Source: Paratinospora sagittata (Eukaryota > Streptophyta > Magnoliopsida > Ranunculales > Menispermaceae). Taken from it: 64,000 nucleotides of DNA. A model generated the notes under the pieces. It did no database searches and was not told where the DNA came from. It was given only the letters and a program-made list of their open reading frames with translations. The position numbers and the translations under genes were made by a program. Shown here piece by piece: positions 11,697 through 22,668 of the stretch (positions are counted from its first letter, which is position 1; every line of letters begins with the position of its first letter). Location: NCBI GenBank assembly GCA_035771175.1, contig CM069600.1:9571729-9635728 (forward strand). The letters run 5' to 3'.

Positions 11697-11719
11697 AAGA
11701 GAGAGAGAGAGAGAGAGAG
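11697..11719 (-). repeat. CT microsatellite in the 5' leader of the DUF761 gene
   Basis: About ten CT repeats on the coding strand between TATA box and start codon. CT-rich leaders are common in plant promoters and can affect expression level. Confidence 0.75.
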
Positions 11720-11824
11720 GAGAGATTGGGAAATTTTGGGCTCTCTTTGTTTGGTGATGACTTGAAAGAAATAAGTCTTTTGGATTGGCACAAGTGACTT
11801 GGTGGAAGTTTGAAATGGAGGGGA

Positions 11825-11831
11825 TTTTATA
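11825..11831 (-). promoter_or_regulatory. TATA box of the DUF4408/DUF761 gene
   Basis: CCTATAAAATCCCC on the minus strand, ~165 bp upstream of the ATG. Sequence and flanks fit a plant core promoter and predict a 5' UTR of about 130 bp. Confidence 0.6.
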
Positions 11832-11943
11832 GGTGTATATTTTTTTGAAGTGAAAAGAAAGCAGATCAATGGGGGTGGCTAATAATTGAAGTATGGAACT
11901 GTTATCACTATGTCATTACTATTTAAAATTATATATAATTATA

Positions 11944-11947
<4 letters not shown>

Positions 11948-11985
<38 letters not shown>
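11948..11985. repeat. (AT)n microsatellite, ~38 bp
   Basis: An uninterrupted AT tract just upstream of the DUF761 gene promoter; likely length-variable. Confidence 0.9.
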
Positions 11986-11988
<3 letters not shown>

Positions 11989-12130
11989 AAAGAATGTGTA
12001 TGTATCTACCTAGTGCATAAACTTAGTGCTACTACATGTAAGATCTTAAGGTACGATGATATGGTCTTACCTTTTCACCAAAGAAATTATTTTCTTGGTC
12101 CTTGACCCCAATATCCCCGTTAATTTCTTT

Positions 12131-12280
12131 ACAGAGGCGGGACTATTTTAGAATTTAGAACGGTACGCGGGGTTGGGCAGTCTCTTCCCAGAGTAGGCAC
12201 GAACTCAGATTCGAAAGTGAGATCTCGTCCCTCAATCACAACCTATATCTCGTTCCGCAACCAATGAGATTACCCAACTT
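12131..12280 (-). mobile_element. tRNA-derived SINE-like fragment, minus strand
   Basis: Read on the minus strand, TGGGTAATCTCATTGGTTGC resembles an A-box head and CTTTCGAATCTGAG a B box, followed by a GC-rich body. It has no poly-A tail and differs from the other SINEs here, so the family is uncertain. Confidence 0.4.
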
Positions 12281-12284
12281 TGAG

Positions 12285-13269
12285 TTTAAAGAAACTATTT
12301 TCATATATTATCTATATATATTATTTATTTATTTACTTAATTGTTACAGAAATTTAAATAGTTTAACCAATAGTTATAATATATAATGGAATATGTATTT
12401 AATTAGATGCCATGTCATATTCTTTATAAGATTTCTAAATGCATCATTTTACAAAGAAATATACAAGCTTCTGTATCCCAATTGAACTTAATAATATATA
12501 TATATATATGAACCCATATAATATAAGATAATGAATAGGCATATGCATGTTTCCATCAAAATGATTTATGTTCATTGTGGAAAATGTATACAACTCAACC
12601 ATTCCTTTTCTATCATATATATATATTTGTGTATATTACTTTAATTTGTAAAATTTTACTAATAGACCAAAAAGTTATGATTTTCATCATCACAATTTAG
12701 GTATTATTTTCATAAAAATTCAAGTATTTATATAATTAACTTATATGGATGTTACTTGTAGCTAGTGCTTATCTAGTTTTGGTTATTTCTTGTTATAAAA
12801 TAAGAGTTTTATGTATATAATTGGGAAAATGATGTTCTTGCAATGAACATTATTACAGGTTGAGACCTTGATGTTTATCTTTTTGTGAAAAGGAAATATG
12901 TGTATATGTATATATTTTTTTAATTAACCCATGGAACCCAACAGCTGTACGTGTCGTGCCCATCACTTCTCATTTTAGACCTCACAAACCTCACCAACTC
13001 CAATGATATTTATATAAATAAAATAAAATTTACATTTTCCGCCACCTGTCCTCACGTGTTCAATGGGTCCATGTATTTTGTATTGATAAAGTTGTTTTCT
13101 TACTTCCGTAACTTTGGCCTTAGCTTTGCTTTACTTCTTTTTATTTTATTTTATTTTATATATATATTTGTTTATTATGTATTAGTTACATAATTCCTTA
13201 TTATGAGTTAAATTTTAGAAGTAACTAATATTTGGTTAATTCAGATAACTTTACATTCATTTCTCTTAA
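12285..13269. other. Intergenic AT-rich DNA
   Basis: No coding frame or structured repeat is convincing. Short AT tracts occur near 12,495 and 12,617. Confidence 0.6.
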
Positions 13270-13441
13270 GAAAAGTTGTAAGTTTAAAATTCTTCTCGTG
13301 TATAAAATTATTATTTACTGAGAGATCTTTGTACCTTTATGGTATAACCTAAATAAAATTAAAATAGATTAGTCTCGCCGTAAAGTAGAGGAGAACACCA
13401 CTTGGGTGCCGCTCCACGATGAAACAAAAAAAAAAAAAAAG
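13270..13441 (+). mobile_element. SINE-like 3' part, plus strand
   Basis: It ends with the block ATTAGTCTCGCCGTAAAGTA, then AGGAGAACACC, GGGTGCCG and a poly-A tract at 13,425-13,440. The block is shared with the elements at 6,405 and 19,935. Confidence 0.5.
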
Positions 13442-14142
13442 AATTCTAGAAGTCAAGTATTACCAACTTTTTATTTGATGCGTTAATCATATATATCATG
13501 TGATACTTCATATTCAAGATGATGATGAAATATATATGTATGAAATATATTGTATGGCCACACCATGACACAAAAAATAAAATGACAAAATTTCATCTTA
13601 CATATACGATGTTAATACTTCATAGTACTAACTTAATTTCGGCTCCCGACTTCGAGTGAATAAGTTCAGATGTATACCGTTAAAGCTAGTCAACGTTTGC
13701 TTAAATTATTGTTGCTATTCGAATATTATCAAATATATTTTTTTTAAATATAAGTTAAACTTAATATTATTGAAAGTAATATAATTATTTTATTATTTAA
13801 ATATTCTCTTCTTTTCTTTTCTTCATTGTCTCTTACTTTAGTTTTGCAGTTACTAAATTTAAGGCTTCTTGGTTTCACCCTTCAAATCCCTAATATATTT
13901 TACTCTTTTATATATTTTTGAATATAAAAGACATTTTTCATTTTCCCATTAATTCTATAAAAATATACTTTTATATTTTTTTTAAAAGTATTTTATCACT
14001 GTTATAAAAAAATATTCATACCCTGATTTATTACTTTCAGAAAATAATTAAAAACCTGATTTTACGGATAGAAAATCACATATACAATTAATTAGAGTGT
14101 TTCCTTTCCACAACATTAGGCTAAAGATAAGGATTCATGACA

Positions 14143-14181
<39 letters not shown>

Positions 14182-15094
14182 TAATTAATTAATGTTATAT
14201 TATGATAAAGTATAAACGACTTTGTACTTACTTGCTCCACTTGTCATGATTAATTTGATGATCTAATGTTATTATAGAATAGTCTCTAATCAATCTAAGT
14301 CAAACATATATATATAGATTACATATAATAATTGCCTAATCAAACTAATTCGACGCCTGATAATTTTGTTTAATTATGATGATTTTGATCTGTTTAATAT
14401 TTTAATTTTAGATTTCTTGATTAGATATTGACCTAAATCTGGCAATGAAATCGGCCTGTTTTTGGCATAATAGTCTTCTGCATCCTAAATAATCAATCAA
14501 TATATTTATGATATTAATTATTCTTGTTTTTTTTAATAGCTATATGACATTAGGTTCAAATTAACTTCTTATTTTATTTTCATTAACTAACTAGCTGTTC
14601 ATTGTATAATTAATGGGAAAATAAAAAAAAGATATTCTTATAGATAGAAACCTTATATTTTTATTAAAAATTTGTATTATTTTTGCATTTTATCATTCTA
14701 ATTAATGACAGTACTCTTTATATAATAACCACTTAAGCTGGCGATCATATAGAAAGTTGTTCCTTTTATAAACCCCTCTTACCAACCATAGCTAGCATGT
14801 TTTTTTTTTTTTCTTCTAGCTAATTATTATCTAAAAATTATTTTTTAGTTTTTTATTAATTACTTAAAATTTGAGTTTTTGTGATCAGATATTATTCAGT
14901 ACTTTGTATTATTGTTACTTAAATATATTTGAGGAATGAAAAGTGGAATGGATGAAATTTAAAACAAATACAAATTATAATTGTTTCTTATATAAATGTT
15001 GTATAAGTAATAAAATATGGGTACCAAAGAGAGGTTACGGGTGGTTGGGTAGAAGGGTAAGTAACAAAAAGGTTATGCTTTATCCACTTGTACC
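13442..15094. other. Intergenic AT-rich DNA
   Basis: No gene is seen. Holds an (AT)n microsatellite at 14,144-14,178. Confidence 0.6.
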
Positions 15095-15237
15095 CCTTAA
15101 AAGGTATGATCCACGGAGATTTTCTTGAGGTTTCAAGGGATGTCCTATTTATGGGTCAGAGGCTTACACCCTCCAGGACTCAGTCAAGTGCGCGTAAGCT
15201 GACCCGGATACCTAGATTTCAAAAAAAAAAAAATAAT
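15095..15237 (+). mobile_element. SINE-like retroposon fragment, plus strand
   Basis: The stretch CCTCCAGGACTCAGTCAAGT followed by GCGCGTAAGCTGACCCGG and GGATACCTAG ends in a poly-A run at 15,220-15,233. This matches the general form of a plant SINE 3' end. The head is not clear. Confidence 0.45.
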
Positions 15238-15439
15238 AAAGTATGGATAATTTTCTTTTTAAAAAAAAAGAATAGTGCAATAAAATAATCTGTGTGATGC
15301 ATTATAATGTAAACTACAACACCTCATTACCTATAAATTACATTAAATATACGCAAATTTTATGAAAATTCAAAGGTGATAGGATGTTGTAGTTTGTATT
15401 GCCATTTAATTTCTATCACAATCAATGTATCCTTACTCA

Positions 15440-15470
<31 letters not shown>

Positions 15471-15893
15471 GATTATTTTTTTATATTTGAAGTGAAAAAT
15501 TGCCATATTAAGTTCTCCAATATTTGCATGGAGAGTAGCGAGGTAAAGAAAGTCACCAACGCGATGTAGTGATATAGAACGTGAGATTTCTCTAATTTTA
15601 CTTAAAATACCACAAGAAATGACTTCCACCTAAAATATTATAGTAATGTCTAGCATTAGAATATATATATATATAATTGTGAAATTGAACATCTGAGTTG
15701 TTGACTTCAGCTGGCTTATCCTATGATCATATAAATCAACACGTAATATAAATTTTTTAATAATAATAATAATAATAATAGCAATAATAATTGTTTTTAT
15801 TTTAAACATGATTTGTAATTCAAAATCAAAGATAAAATTAACAAATAAAAAAAAATCAAAAATTAGAAATATAACCAACTAAATACGTGTTTT
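15238..15893. other. Intergenic AT-rich DNA
   Basis: No gene. Contains a ~30-base A run at about 15,438-15,467 and a short (ATA)n tract near 15,763-15,780. Confidence 0.6.
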
Positions 15894-16188
15894 GTGATTT
15901 CGAGATTTTAAATAAAAGAATTATATCCAAAATATAAATCAAATCGGCGTCTTAGTTTCATCGTGATTTCGAGATTTTAAATAAAAGAATTATATCCAAA
16001 ATATAAATCAAATCGGCGTCTTAGTATCAAATCGGCGTCTTAGTTTCATCGTGATTTCGAGATTTTAAATAAAAGAATTATATCCAAAATATAAATCAAA
16101 TCGGCGTCTTAGTTTCATCGTGATTTCGAGATTTTAAATAAAAGAATTATATCCAAAATATAAATCAAATCCGCGTCTTAGTTTCATC
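15894..16188 (+). repeat. 69-bp tandem repeat, four copies
   Basis: Copies start at 15,894, 15,963, 16,051 and 16,120. The unit begins GTGATTTCGAGATTTTAAAT and ends GGCGTCTTAGTTTCATC. Between copies 2 and 3 a 19-bp piece around ATCGGCGTCTTAGT is duplicated once more. Copies are nearly identical, so the expansion is recent. Confidence 0.95.
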
Positions 16189-17133
16189 AATAGTTGTCTT
16201 AGGCTGTAGTGACTTAAAAAGTAATAATAATTTATATTATTTATAAAGTAAATACTTCTTAACGACAGAATGATGCTTTTATCATAATTTTAATAATATA
16301 TTTTTTTTTAATTTATTAAAAAAATCATTTTTAACTCATATTTTAAATAATTAAAGGGTATTTTTGAAATAACTAAGTCTAACCAACTCACTTTTTTCGG
16401 TTTTCACCTTTTTTTTCTATGTTTGTTTCGACAGACACATGCAACTGATGAGACTTAATCATTTACATATTTTTTAAAAATTAAAATAAAATAAATATAA
16501 AATATAAAATATAATTATCAATTATGTACAACGCATACGAACACGTTCACTAGTGATAATAATAATAATAATAAACCAAAGACTCATCCTTAAAATTGGT
16601 TTTTAAAACTATAAGATCTGAAGATAATCAAGTATATATTTGTTTGGAGTTTCTTCTCTTTATTATATAATAATAGCTGAAAAATAAATATTAATTTATT
16701 TAGATTGTCTTTACCTTGTCCAGCTTTCTTAATACCCATGACCATGGCTTGTCTTTTGGCTTTATTTCTTTTAATCACATTTTAATATTGTTTTCTCTTT
16801 GTTTTGAGCTAAAAAGCCAAGGGAAGAACAAGGTCGTTAACTCCTTTAAATTAAATGTGGCTTTTTCTCATTGGTTAAGTATCTATGTGTTGCGTAAACT
16901 GATTTTATTGCTGTTGTTAAGGCACCAAATCATGTTTAAAAGATTGGATTTGTATTCTTAAAGAAAGCTCCCAAACTTTGTTTGTGTTATGGAATTTTGA
17001 TTGCTTTTCTTTTATTTAATTAAAAAGATAAGTATTAATTAAGGAGGGAATTGTGATTAATTAGTTATTAATTCTACGAACACTTGCATATGCCAGCATG
17101 TAAAACAAGGCATTTTATTTTATTTATTTATTT
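16189..17133. other. Intergenic AT-rich DNA
   Basis: No gene or element recognised. A short (TAA)n tract lies at about 16,556-16,573. Confidence 0.6.
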
Positions 17134-17636
17134 TGGTCTCGCTTGGCACACAGGATAGAATGAGATTAAACTAAATATAGTTCAAATCCTATGTTTGAGT
17201 GTGAAGTGAGATAATCTCAGCTCATCATGTTATTCCATGATAATGAAATAAAATAATCTCAAACTAAAATGGTGGGATTATTTTATCCCACCATTCTTTT
17301 CTTTTTTTTTTGTTGCATTTAAGTACTCTTCTTCTCGGCGTCTCCTCTTATTCTTCATTCTTTTTTTTAAATAAATAAATAAATAAAATCTATCAACGAC
17401 CACAACTTTACAAAACCAAAAAACCCTAGTTTTGCGATTTCGTAAAATCTGTGATTTTTTAATTAACTTATTTTTTATGTGATTTAATTTTTTTAATTTA
17501 ATTAAAAAAATTAATTACTTTTCGTTTCAATCTCAAATATATCACCAAGCACAAGATTACTCTATTTTTAATCCTATCCAATCCAATCCAATCTCATATA
17601 AATAATATTATCTTATCCCGCGCACCAATCGAGCCC
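17134..17636. mobile_element. Non-autonomous DNA transposon (MITE-like), ~500 bp
   Basis: Terminal inverted repeats of ~25 bp: TGGTCTCGCTTGGCACACAG on the left against TGGGCTCGATTGGTGCGCGG from the right, 18 of 25 matching. An internal perfect stem, AATGGTGGGAT with ATCCCACCATT, lies near 17,269-17,296. No transposase and no clear target duplication. Confidence 0.6.
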
Positions 17637-17769
17637 AGCATCTAGGGACATGTAAAATCTTGATTGAGATTTTCATAAAGAGACAATTACTATTGTTACG
17701 TGGGGAAGACTTAATTTTAACAATTTTTTTACATTTTATTTTTATTCCTAACACTTGATGGATTGGAAT

Positions 17770-18325
17770 AGGGGTGACAATTTGTGTTGCCCAGTCTTAA
17801 TTGTGTCGTGTTGAGACACATATATAATGAGTATATTGCAAACTCAAACACGACATGTTTAAATAACGTGTCATTATATGTGAACCCGAACACGACACGT
17901 TTAATAAACGAGGTTAAACAGGTTAACATGTTTACAACCCTTAAAGCTTAAATAAGTTCATTATAACATGTTTAACAAGCATAAATTCTAAATTAACATA
18001 TAAATCAAAAATCAAAAATCATAATTATACAACCATATAGTTAAGACCAAATAAAATAATATAAAGTTATAGTCTTAACACATGACATAAATATATTAAA
18101 AAGTTTTCACATATAACATAAGTCTCAACACAAAATATAATTGGGTTAAACAGGTCAATTTCGGGTTTACCAGGTCGACCTGATTTTGACTTAAAATTTA
18201 ATTGTGTCTAATCGGGTTTAACCTATTTTAACTCACACCTGTTTATGCTAAACCCAAACCTGCTAATTTCGAATGAGTTTCGAGTTGTGTTATTGTGTCG
18301 TGACCTATATTGCTACCCCGGCCTA
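17770..18325. mobile_element. MULE-like non-autonomous element (556 bp) with 9-bp duplication
   Basis: It is flanked by GATTGGAAT at 17,761-17,769 and 18,326-18,334, a perfect 9-bp duplication as made by Mutator-like transposases. Ends are short inverted repeats, AGGGGTGACAAT against GGGGTAGCAAT from the right. The interior is rich in cacgacacgttt-like motifs and non-coding. The other units of the array serve as unoccupied versions of the site. Confidence 0.75.
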
Positions 18326-18370
18326 GATTGGAATGCTGCCCAGGTCCTAATAAATAAGCATAACGACAAG

Positions 18371-18790
18371 AGATTTTCTGGTGAGTTGGCCTTCATGGAA
18401 ATGTGTTCATACTTGGATAGAGACGAACCAAATCGTAGATTTTCTAGCTTGAGTTTTTGCTAAGTTGAAGGGATTCTTTTTATTGAGAAATATTAATCTA
18501 ACTATAAAAAGTATAACTGCAATACAACTATACATTCATATTCATTGGATATGTATATTATACACATCTCAATGTATGTAATAAATGATCTAATAAATAT
18601 AATAAGTAGTTGTATTTTTTTATAATTAGATTAACATTCCCCTTTTTTATTTTCTCCTCTCTAATTCCCAATGATGTACATTCTTTTACTTGATAGAGAT
18701 CCCTCAGTTGTTCCCTCTACTAGATTGTAATAAGCCTATCCTTTTCGTCTATAAATTTGTAGTTTTTCTTTAAAAAAAAAAAAAAAAACA
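18371..18790 (+). mobile_element. 5'-truncated LINE or retroposon 3' end
   Basis: It is flanked by CATAACGACAAG (18,359-18,370) and CATAATGACGAG (18,791-18,802), a 12-bp duplication with two mismatches, and ends in an ~18-base A run. These are hallmarks of target-primed insertion of a poly-A retroelement. No protein domain is recognisable, so it could be LINE 3' sequence or a retrocopied transcript. Confidence 0.65.
18489..18639. mobile_element. Short MITE (~150 bp) nested in the retroposon
   Basis: Ends are AATATTAATCTAACTATAAA on the left and AATGTTAATCTAATTATAAA from the right, pairing over ~30 bp. It lies within the poly-A retroposon and so is younger than it. Confidence 0.65.
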
Positions 18791-19489
18791 CATAATGACG
18801 AGGGACATGTAGAATATTAACTCAAATTCTCATAAAAAGATATAGTTGCTCATCTGAAAATATTATAAGACAATTTTTTTAATCATACATATATTCAAGC
18901 AAAGTTTTTTTTTATATTTTCTTTTGATTGTTAACACTTAATGAATTAGATTAATATTGCCCAAACTTTAATAAATAAGTAAAATGACGAGGGACGTATA
19001 GAATAGACATTTATTTTTGAAAGAATGTAGAATAATCTTCATAAAGAGAGATAATTGCCTTTACTTGTGTGAGAAAGACTTAATTTATTTAATTGTATAA
19101 TAAAGACAATTTTTTATATTATAATTTATTCTAAATGCTAACACTTTATAGTTTAGAATGTTGCTCAAGCCGACGAGGGATATATAGAATATAGACTCAA
19201 ATTCGCATAAAAAGAGAGATATTAATTTATTCATACTGATATTTAGAAAGACTCAATTTATTTAATCATACATGCATACAGGGGCAAAATGTTAGTATTT
19301 TATTTTGATTCCTAATAACTAATGAATTAAAATGTCATCCATACTTTAATAAATAATAGCAATGACGAGACACATGTAGAACATAGACCAAATTCTCATA
19401 AAGAGAGAGAATTATTCCTACTGAGATTATTAAGAAAAACCTCACAATTTTAATACCAAAAAATGCAAGAGATATCTAATTGCTCTAGC

Positions 19490-19690
19490 TACCGGTTTTC
19501 TGGCATCCGATAGGTGTCCTCCTCTTTTTTGGGGTGAGGTACTAATCTTTTCAAATTCAAAAATTTGTAAGGGAAGAGGTACCTCTTACAACAGAAATGG
19601 ACGAGGACGGACTCGAACTCGTGATAAATCTCTCAACTGTATTTTGTAGTTCGCTCCTTAAACCAGTGAATCAACCCCTTGTTGGTTACT
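19490..19690 (-). mobile_element. tRNA-derived SINE, minus strand
   Basis: On the minus strand an A-box-like TTGATTCACTGGTTTAAGG is followed by a B box in ACGAGTTCGAGTCCG. The tail is GAGGAGGACACCTATCGG and then GAAAACCGG. It is the same family as the plus-strand copy at 19,935, with which it forms a head-to-head pair. Confidence 0.7.
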
Positions 19691-19934
19691 TAGAACTTCT
19701 TTGGTAAAACTTTAGCCATACTTAATTTCTAGAGAGACAAGTGAGAATTATTAGCATAACTTTTTTTTAATGTGAAATGCAATATACTTACCATAAATTG
19801 AGAATTACCAATCTCTAATATTTTTTAGAGGTTTATATATAGTTAAGTTACCAAGAACCTCCTTAGGGTTACCTATATCTAATATCCGTTTTCTAAAACT
19901 CCTTTATAGTGGAAGCTCACTCTATTTTATAAAA

Positions 19935-20125
19935 GGGTCGGGCTAAGCGAACTATAAGGTGTGGTCGAGAGACTCATTACGAGTTCGATCCCACCCTCGT
20001 CCTATCCTGTTGGGAGATGTGTCATTGTCCCCTGTTAATTCTCGAATCTAAAAAAATTAGTCTCGCTTTAAAAGAGAGCAGGACACCTACCGAGTGCCGA
20101 AAACCGATACCAAAAAAAAAAAAAA
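19935..20125 (+). mobile_element. tRNA-derived SINE, plus strand, nearly full length
   Basis: The head is GGGTCGGGCTAAGCG, the B box lies in ACGAGTTCGATCCC, and the body carries ATTAGTCTCGCTTTAAAAGA and GAGTGCCGAAAACCG before a poly-A run at 20,112-20,125. This is a complete SINE layout. Confidence 0.75.
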
Positions 20126-20800
20126 GGGTTGCACATGAAAAACATAGACGTAAATAAATATATATATATATATATATTTATACCATTTTGTTCAAAAATA
20201 AATCAAGAACTTTTGTTCATTATATTCAAACTTAAACCTCTATGACAATTTGAGGTTAATTAAGGGTAATTAATTAAGTTTTATTTGATAAAACAAAAAT
20301 CACCGTTGAAACAAGTACCTGCATGTTAAATTACAGAAGCAATTTCAATATAGTGACCTGAATCAGCTGGTGGTTCTGGGGTTATGAATTATCTTCATTT
20401 GTACATTCCCATTGATGATCAACTCCTACATTACCATAGCTTGTCTAAAAATGTAGAAACTAGTAATAGTAATTAATAGATGCAACGTCTTCAACAATAC
20501 ACTACTTTCACAAAATCTACTAATCCTAGCTATAATTAATTAGAAATTGCACTAAAGTACTCAATTAAAAATTGATCAGTTCTATAATAATTGTATCACA
20601 CAAATTCAAACAACACCCAGGAGAGTGTTCCTTTTTCAGATTTTGCAATACAGTGAGAATCTTGAAACTATTTATAAAGAGTGCTAAACCGACCTATAAT
20701 ATATATCCAAAAATATACGTAAACCGACGCGGTAATACAACAAATTACTACATCATTAACGCCCTCAGGGTTAAGTCGTTTAAATGTCAAAGTAAGTCAT
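20126..20800. other. Intergenic AT-rich DNA
   Basis: No gene is seen. The (AT)n tract at 20,158-20,176 is a microsatellite. The right part may already belong to the LTR that follows, whose left edge I could not fix. Confidence 0.5.
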
Positions 20801-22548
20801 AACGCTTACGATTCAGTAACGTTCTCACTTCATGGTTCAGCAGGGCGCTTATACGTGATGAGCGCCCTCGAGGAACAAAACGACAAAGTTGATATTATGC
20901 ATCAGAACACTGATTACGAAAGCAAGATGCTAATTCAACGATCGTCACTGTTCTGACACGTACACCATATCGATATGCTTTTCAGAACAGATTTTTGCAC
21001 AAAGTCTTTTTCAGATTAATCAGAGATTTTCTCTGATGCATGAATCAAGTCTTCCTGAAACTTTCCTTATTCTTGCTATTTGGAAAGAACCAGAATGTGT
21101 GTGAAAATTGGAGGTGCAAATTCATACAACATTCTAGCCGTTGCAAGTAAGCGTTCATCTTGAATTTGAAATTCAAGTATGTAACGATTATGTCCTACTA
21201 AGTCTATAAATACCAACACTTAGGACCAAACACCTCGCCAATCTTTGCATTGTGCCATCACGTTTTGAAAGTTAGTATGTGTCAAAATGAATTTCAAATG
21301 TCTAAACTTTTAAAGTGTTTTTCACTAATACCTCTGTGTTTAAAATGATTTTCAAACTGAACTTGATTTTTTTTTTCTATATTTGAAAATCAATTCAATC
21401 TGGTATCTGCTCAAATTCTCAACACTGATCTACACTTAGTATCATTCCTGCTGAAGAAAGAATTTGAGAAATTGTTCGAGAGATACATATGTACTTAATT
21501 TCATATTCTAAGTACTGTACCGAACTATATCAGTGGTTGAGTCAACTACTGATTACAAGACCAGAAGTTTTCATGTTTATATATTATATCTATTTTGAAA
21601 ACTATATGTGTCTATGTATACACTAGTCCTTCGATTTTCAAATTCAATGTTTTATGGTATCATCTTATTTTCGAAGAAACACTGATATTCATTACACATC
21701 ATTCATGCTTTTCGAAATTGCACTTGAGCAATACCGAACATTGAAAGGTAAATGACTGTAAGTATATTTTCTCTTAGCATTACCTTGCTCTTAATTTTCT
21801 ATATCATGTAATGCTACGTAATGAGCTTAATTGTAAAATGTTCTACTGTGTTAAAACCAACATTATTTGAATTGTAATTTGCTGGTGTGTTTCGGTGTGA
21901 AACAACCAAGACAAGTGAACGTTGTTCACTTAATGATTTCAGGTTTGAAATCACAACGGTTCTTCCTGATCCCGTAAAAGAAACATGAGTTCTTCCTCTA
22001 CCCGAAAAAAGGAAACCGATTCATCCTCATCCCGCAAAAGGATAGGTGCGTCCTTAACCTTACAAATGATAGGTTATCTCTTAGCCTGTAAAAGAGAACC
22101 GGGTCATCCTCATCATGCAAAAGGATAGATTATCTCTTAACCTATAAAAGAGATTCGATTCATCTTTATCCCATAAAAAGATAGGTTCGTCCTTAACCTG
22201 TAAAAAGATAGGCTATCTCTTAGCCTGTAAAAGATAAACGATTCATCCGTAACCCGTAAAAGAATAGGTTTGCCTTTAACCTGCAAAAGGGCATTTGTAA
22301 CGGTTTGGTTCTCACCCGTAAGAGAATTCTTTAGTGATAAGGTTAAAATCCTAACTGAGGAGGTTAGGTAGTGGACGCAGGCTTGGCCGAATCACTATAA
22401 ATTTTGTGTGTCTCACTTTTGCATTTTAGTCTTCGTTTAGATTATTTGTTCAACTCCAATACACTCATGTTTATCACTAAGTTATTGAAAATAAGTTTAA
22501 TTTGACCATCACCCAATTCACCCCCCTCTTGGGTGCACCAACACCAAA
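20800..22548 (+). mobile_element. LTR of a Ty1/copia element, SIRE/Maximus-like
   Basis: A TATA box (TCTATAAATACC, 21,204-21,215) is followed by a transcribed region. Many repeated stretches of the form CCTTAACCTGTAAAAGAATAGG run over 21,960-22,320. The 3' end has GACGCAGGCTTGGCCGAA and CAATTCACCCCCCTCTTGGG, the latter typical of the end of SIRE/Maximus LTRs in plants. No copia genes lie nearby, so it is a solo or truncated LTR. The left edge is uncertain and I found no target duplication. Confidence 0.5.
21204..21215 (+). promoter_or_regulatory. TATA box of the copia-type LTR
   Basis: TCTATAAATACC lies in the expected place between the U3-like left part and the repeat-rich transcribed part of the LTR. 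Confidence 0.45.
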
Positions 22549-22551
22549 ATG

Positions 22552-22668
22552 TTCATTCAAAGTATACATTACCGCTATACACCATTGAATTGCCTCGAAT
22601 CATGTCTTGGCACGTGATTCAAGGCAATCCAATAGTGTTTAATGGTAATGTACACTTTAAATGTCACT
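22552..22668. repeat. Hairpin with ~50-bp stem
   Basis: Left arm TTCAAAGTATACATTACCGC and on to GCCTCGAATCATG, right arm CACGTGATTCAAGGCAATCC and on to GTACACTTTAA. The arms pair over ~50 bp with scattered mismatches and a loop of only a few bases. It directly abuts the copia-type LTR end and the ~180-bp array. Confidence 0.85.

Larger units (their letters stand above)
17641..19455 (+). repeat. Degenerate ~190-bp tandem array with nested insertions
   Basis: Five diverged units are anchored on GACGAGGGACATGTAGAAT-like starts at about 17,643, 18,797, 18,986, 19,172 and 19,365 (spacings 189, 186 and 193 between the last four). Each unit continues with a CTCATAAA(A/G)AGA block and a TAACACTTAATGAATTAGA block. 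The first unit is lengthened by a MULE-like element and a LINE fragment. Confidence 0.8.

Noticed and set aside
11893..12105. A 70-codon frame upstream of the DUF761 gene
   Set aside because: Half of it is an (AT)n microsatellite translated as Ile/Tyr repeats.
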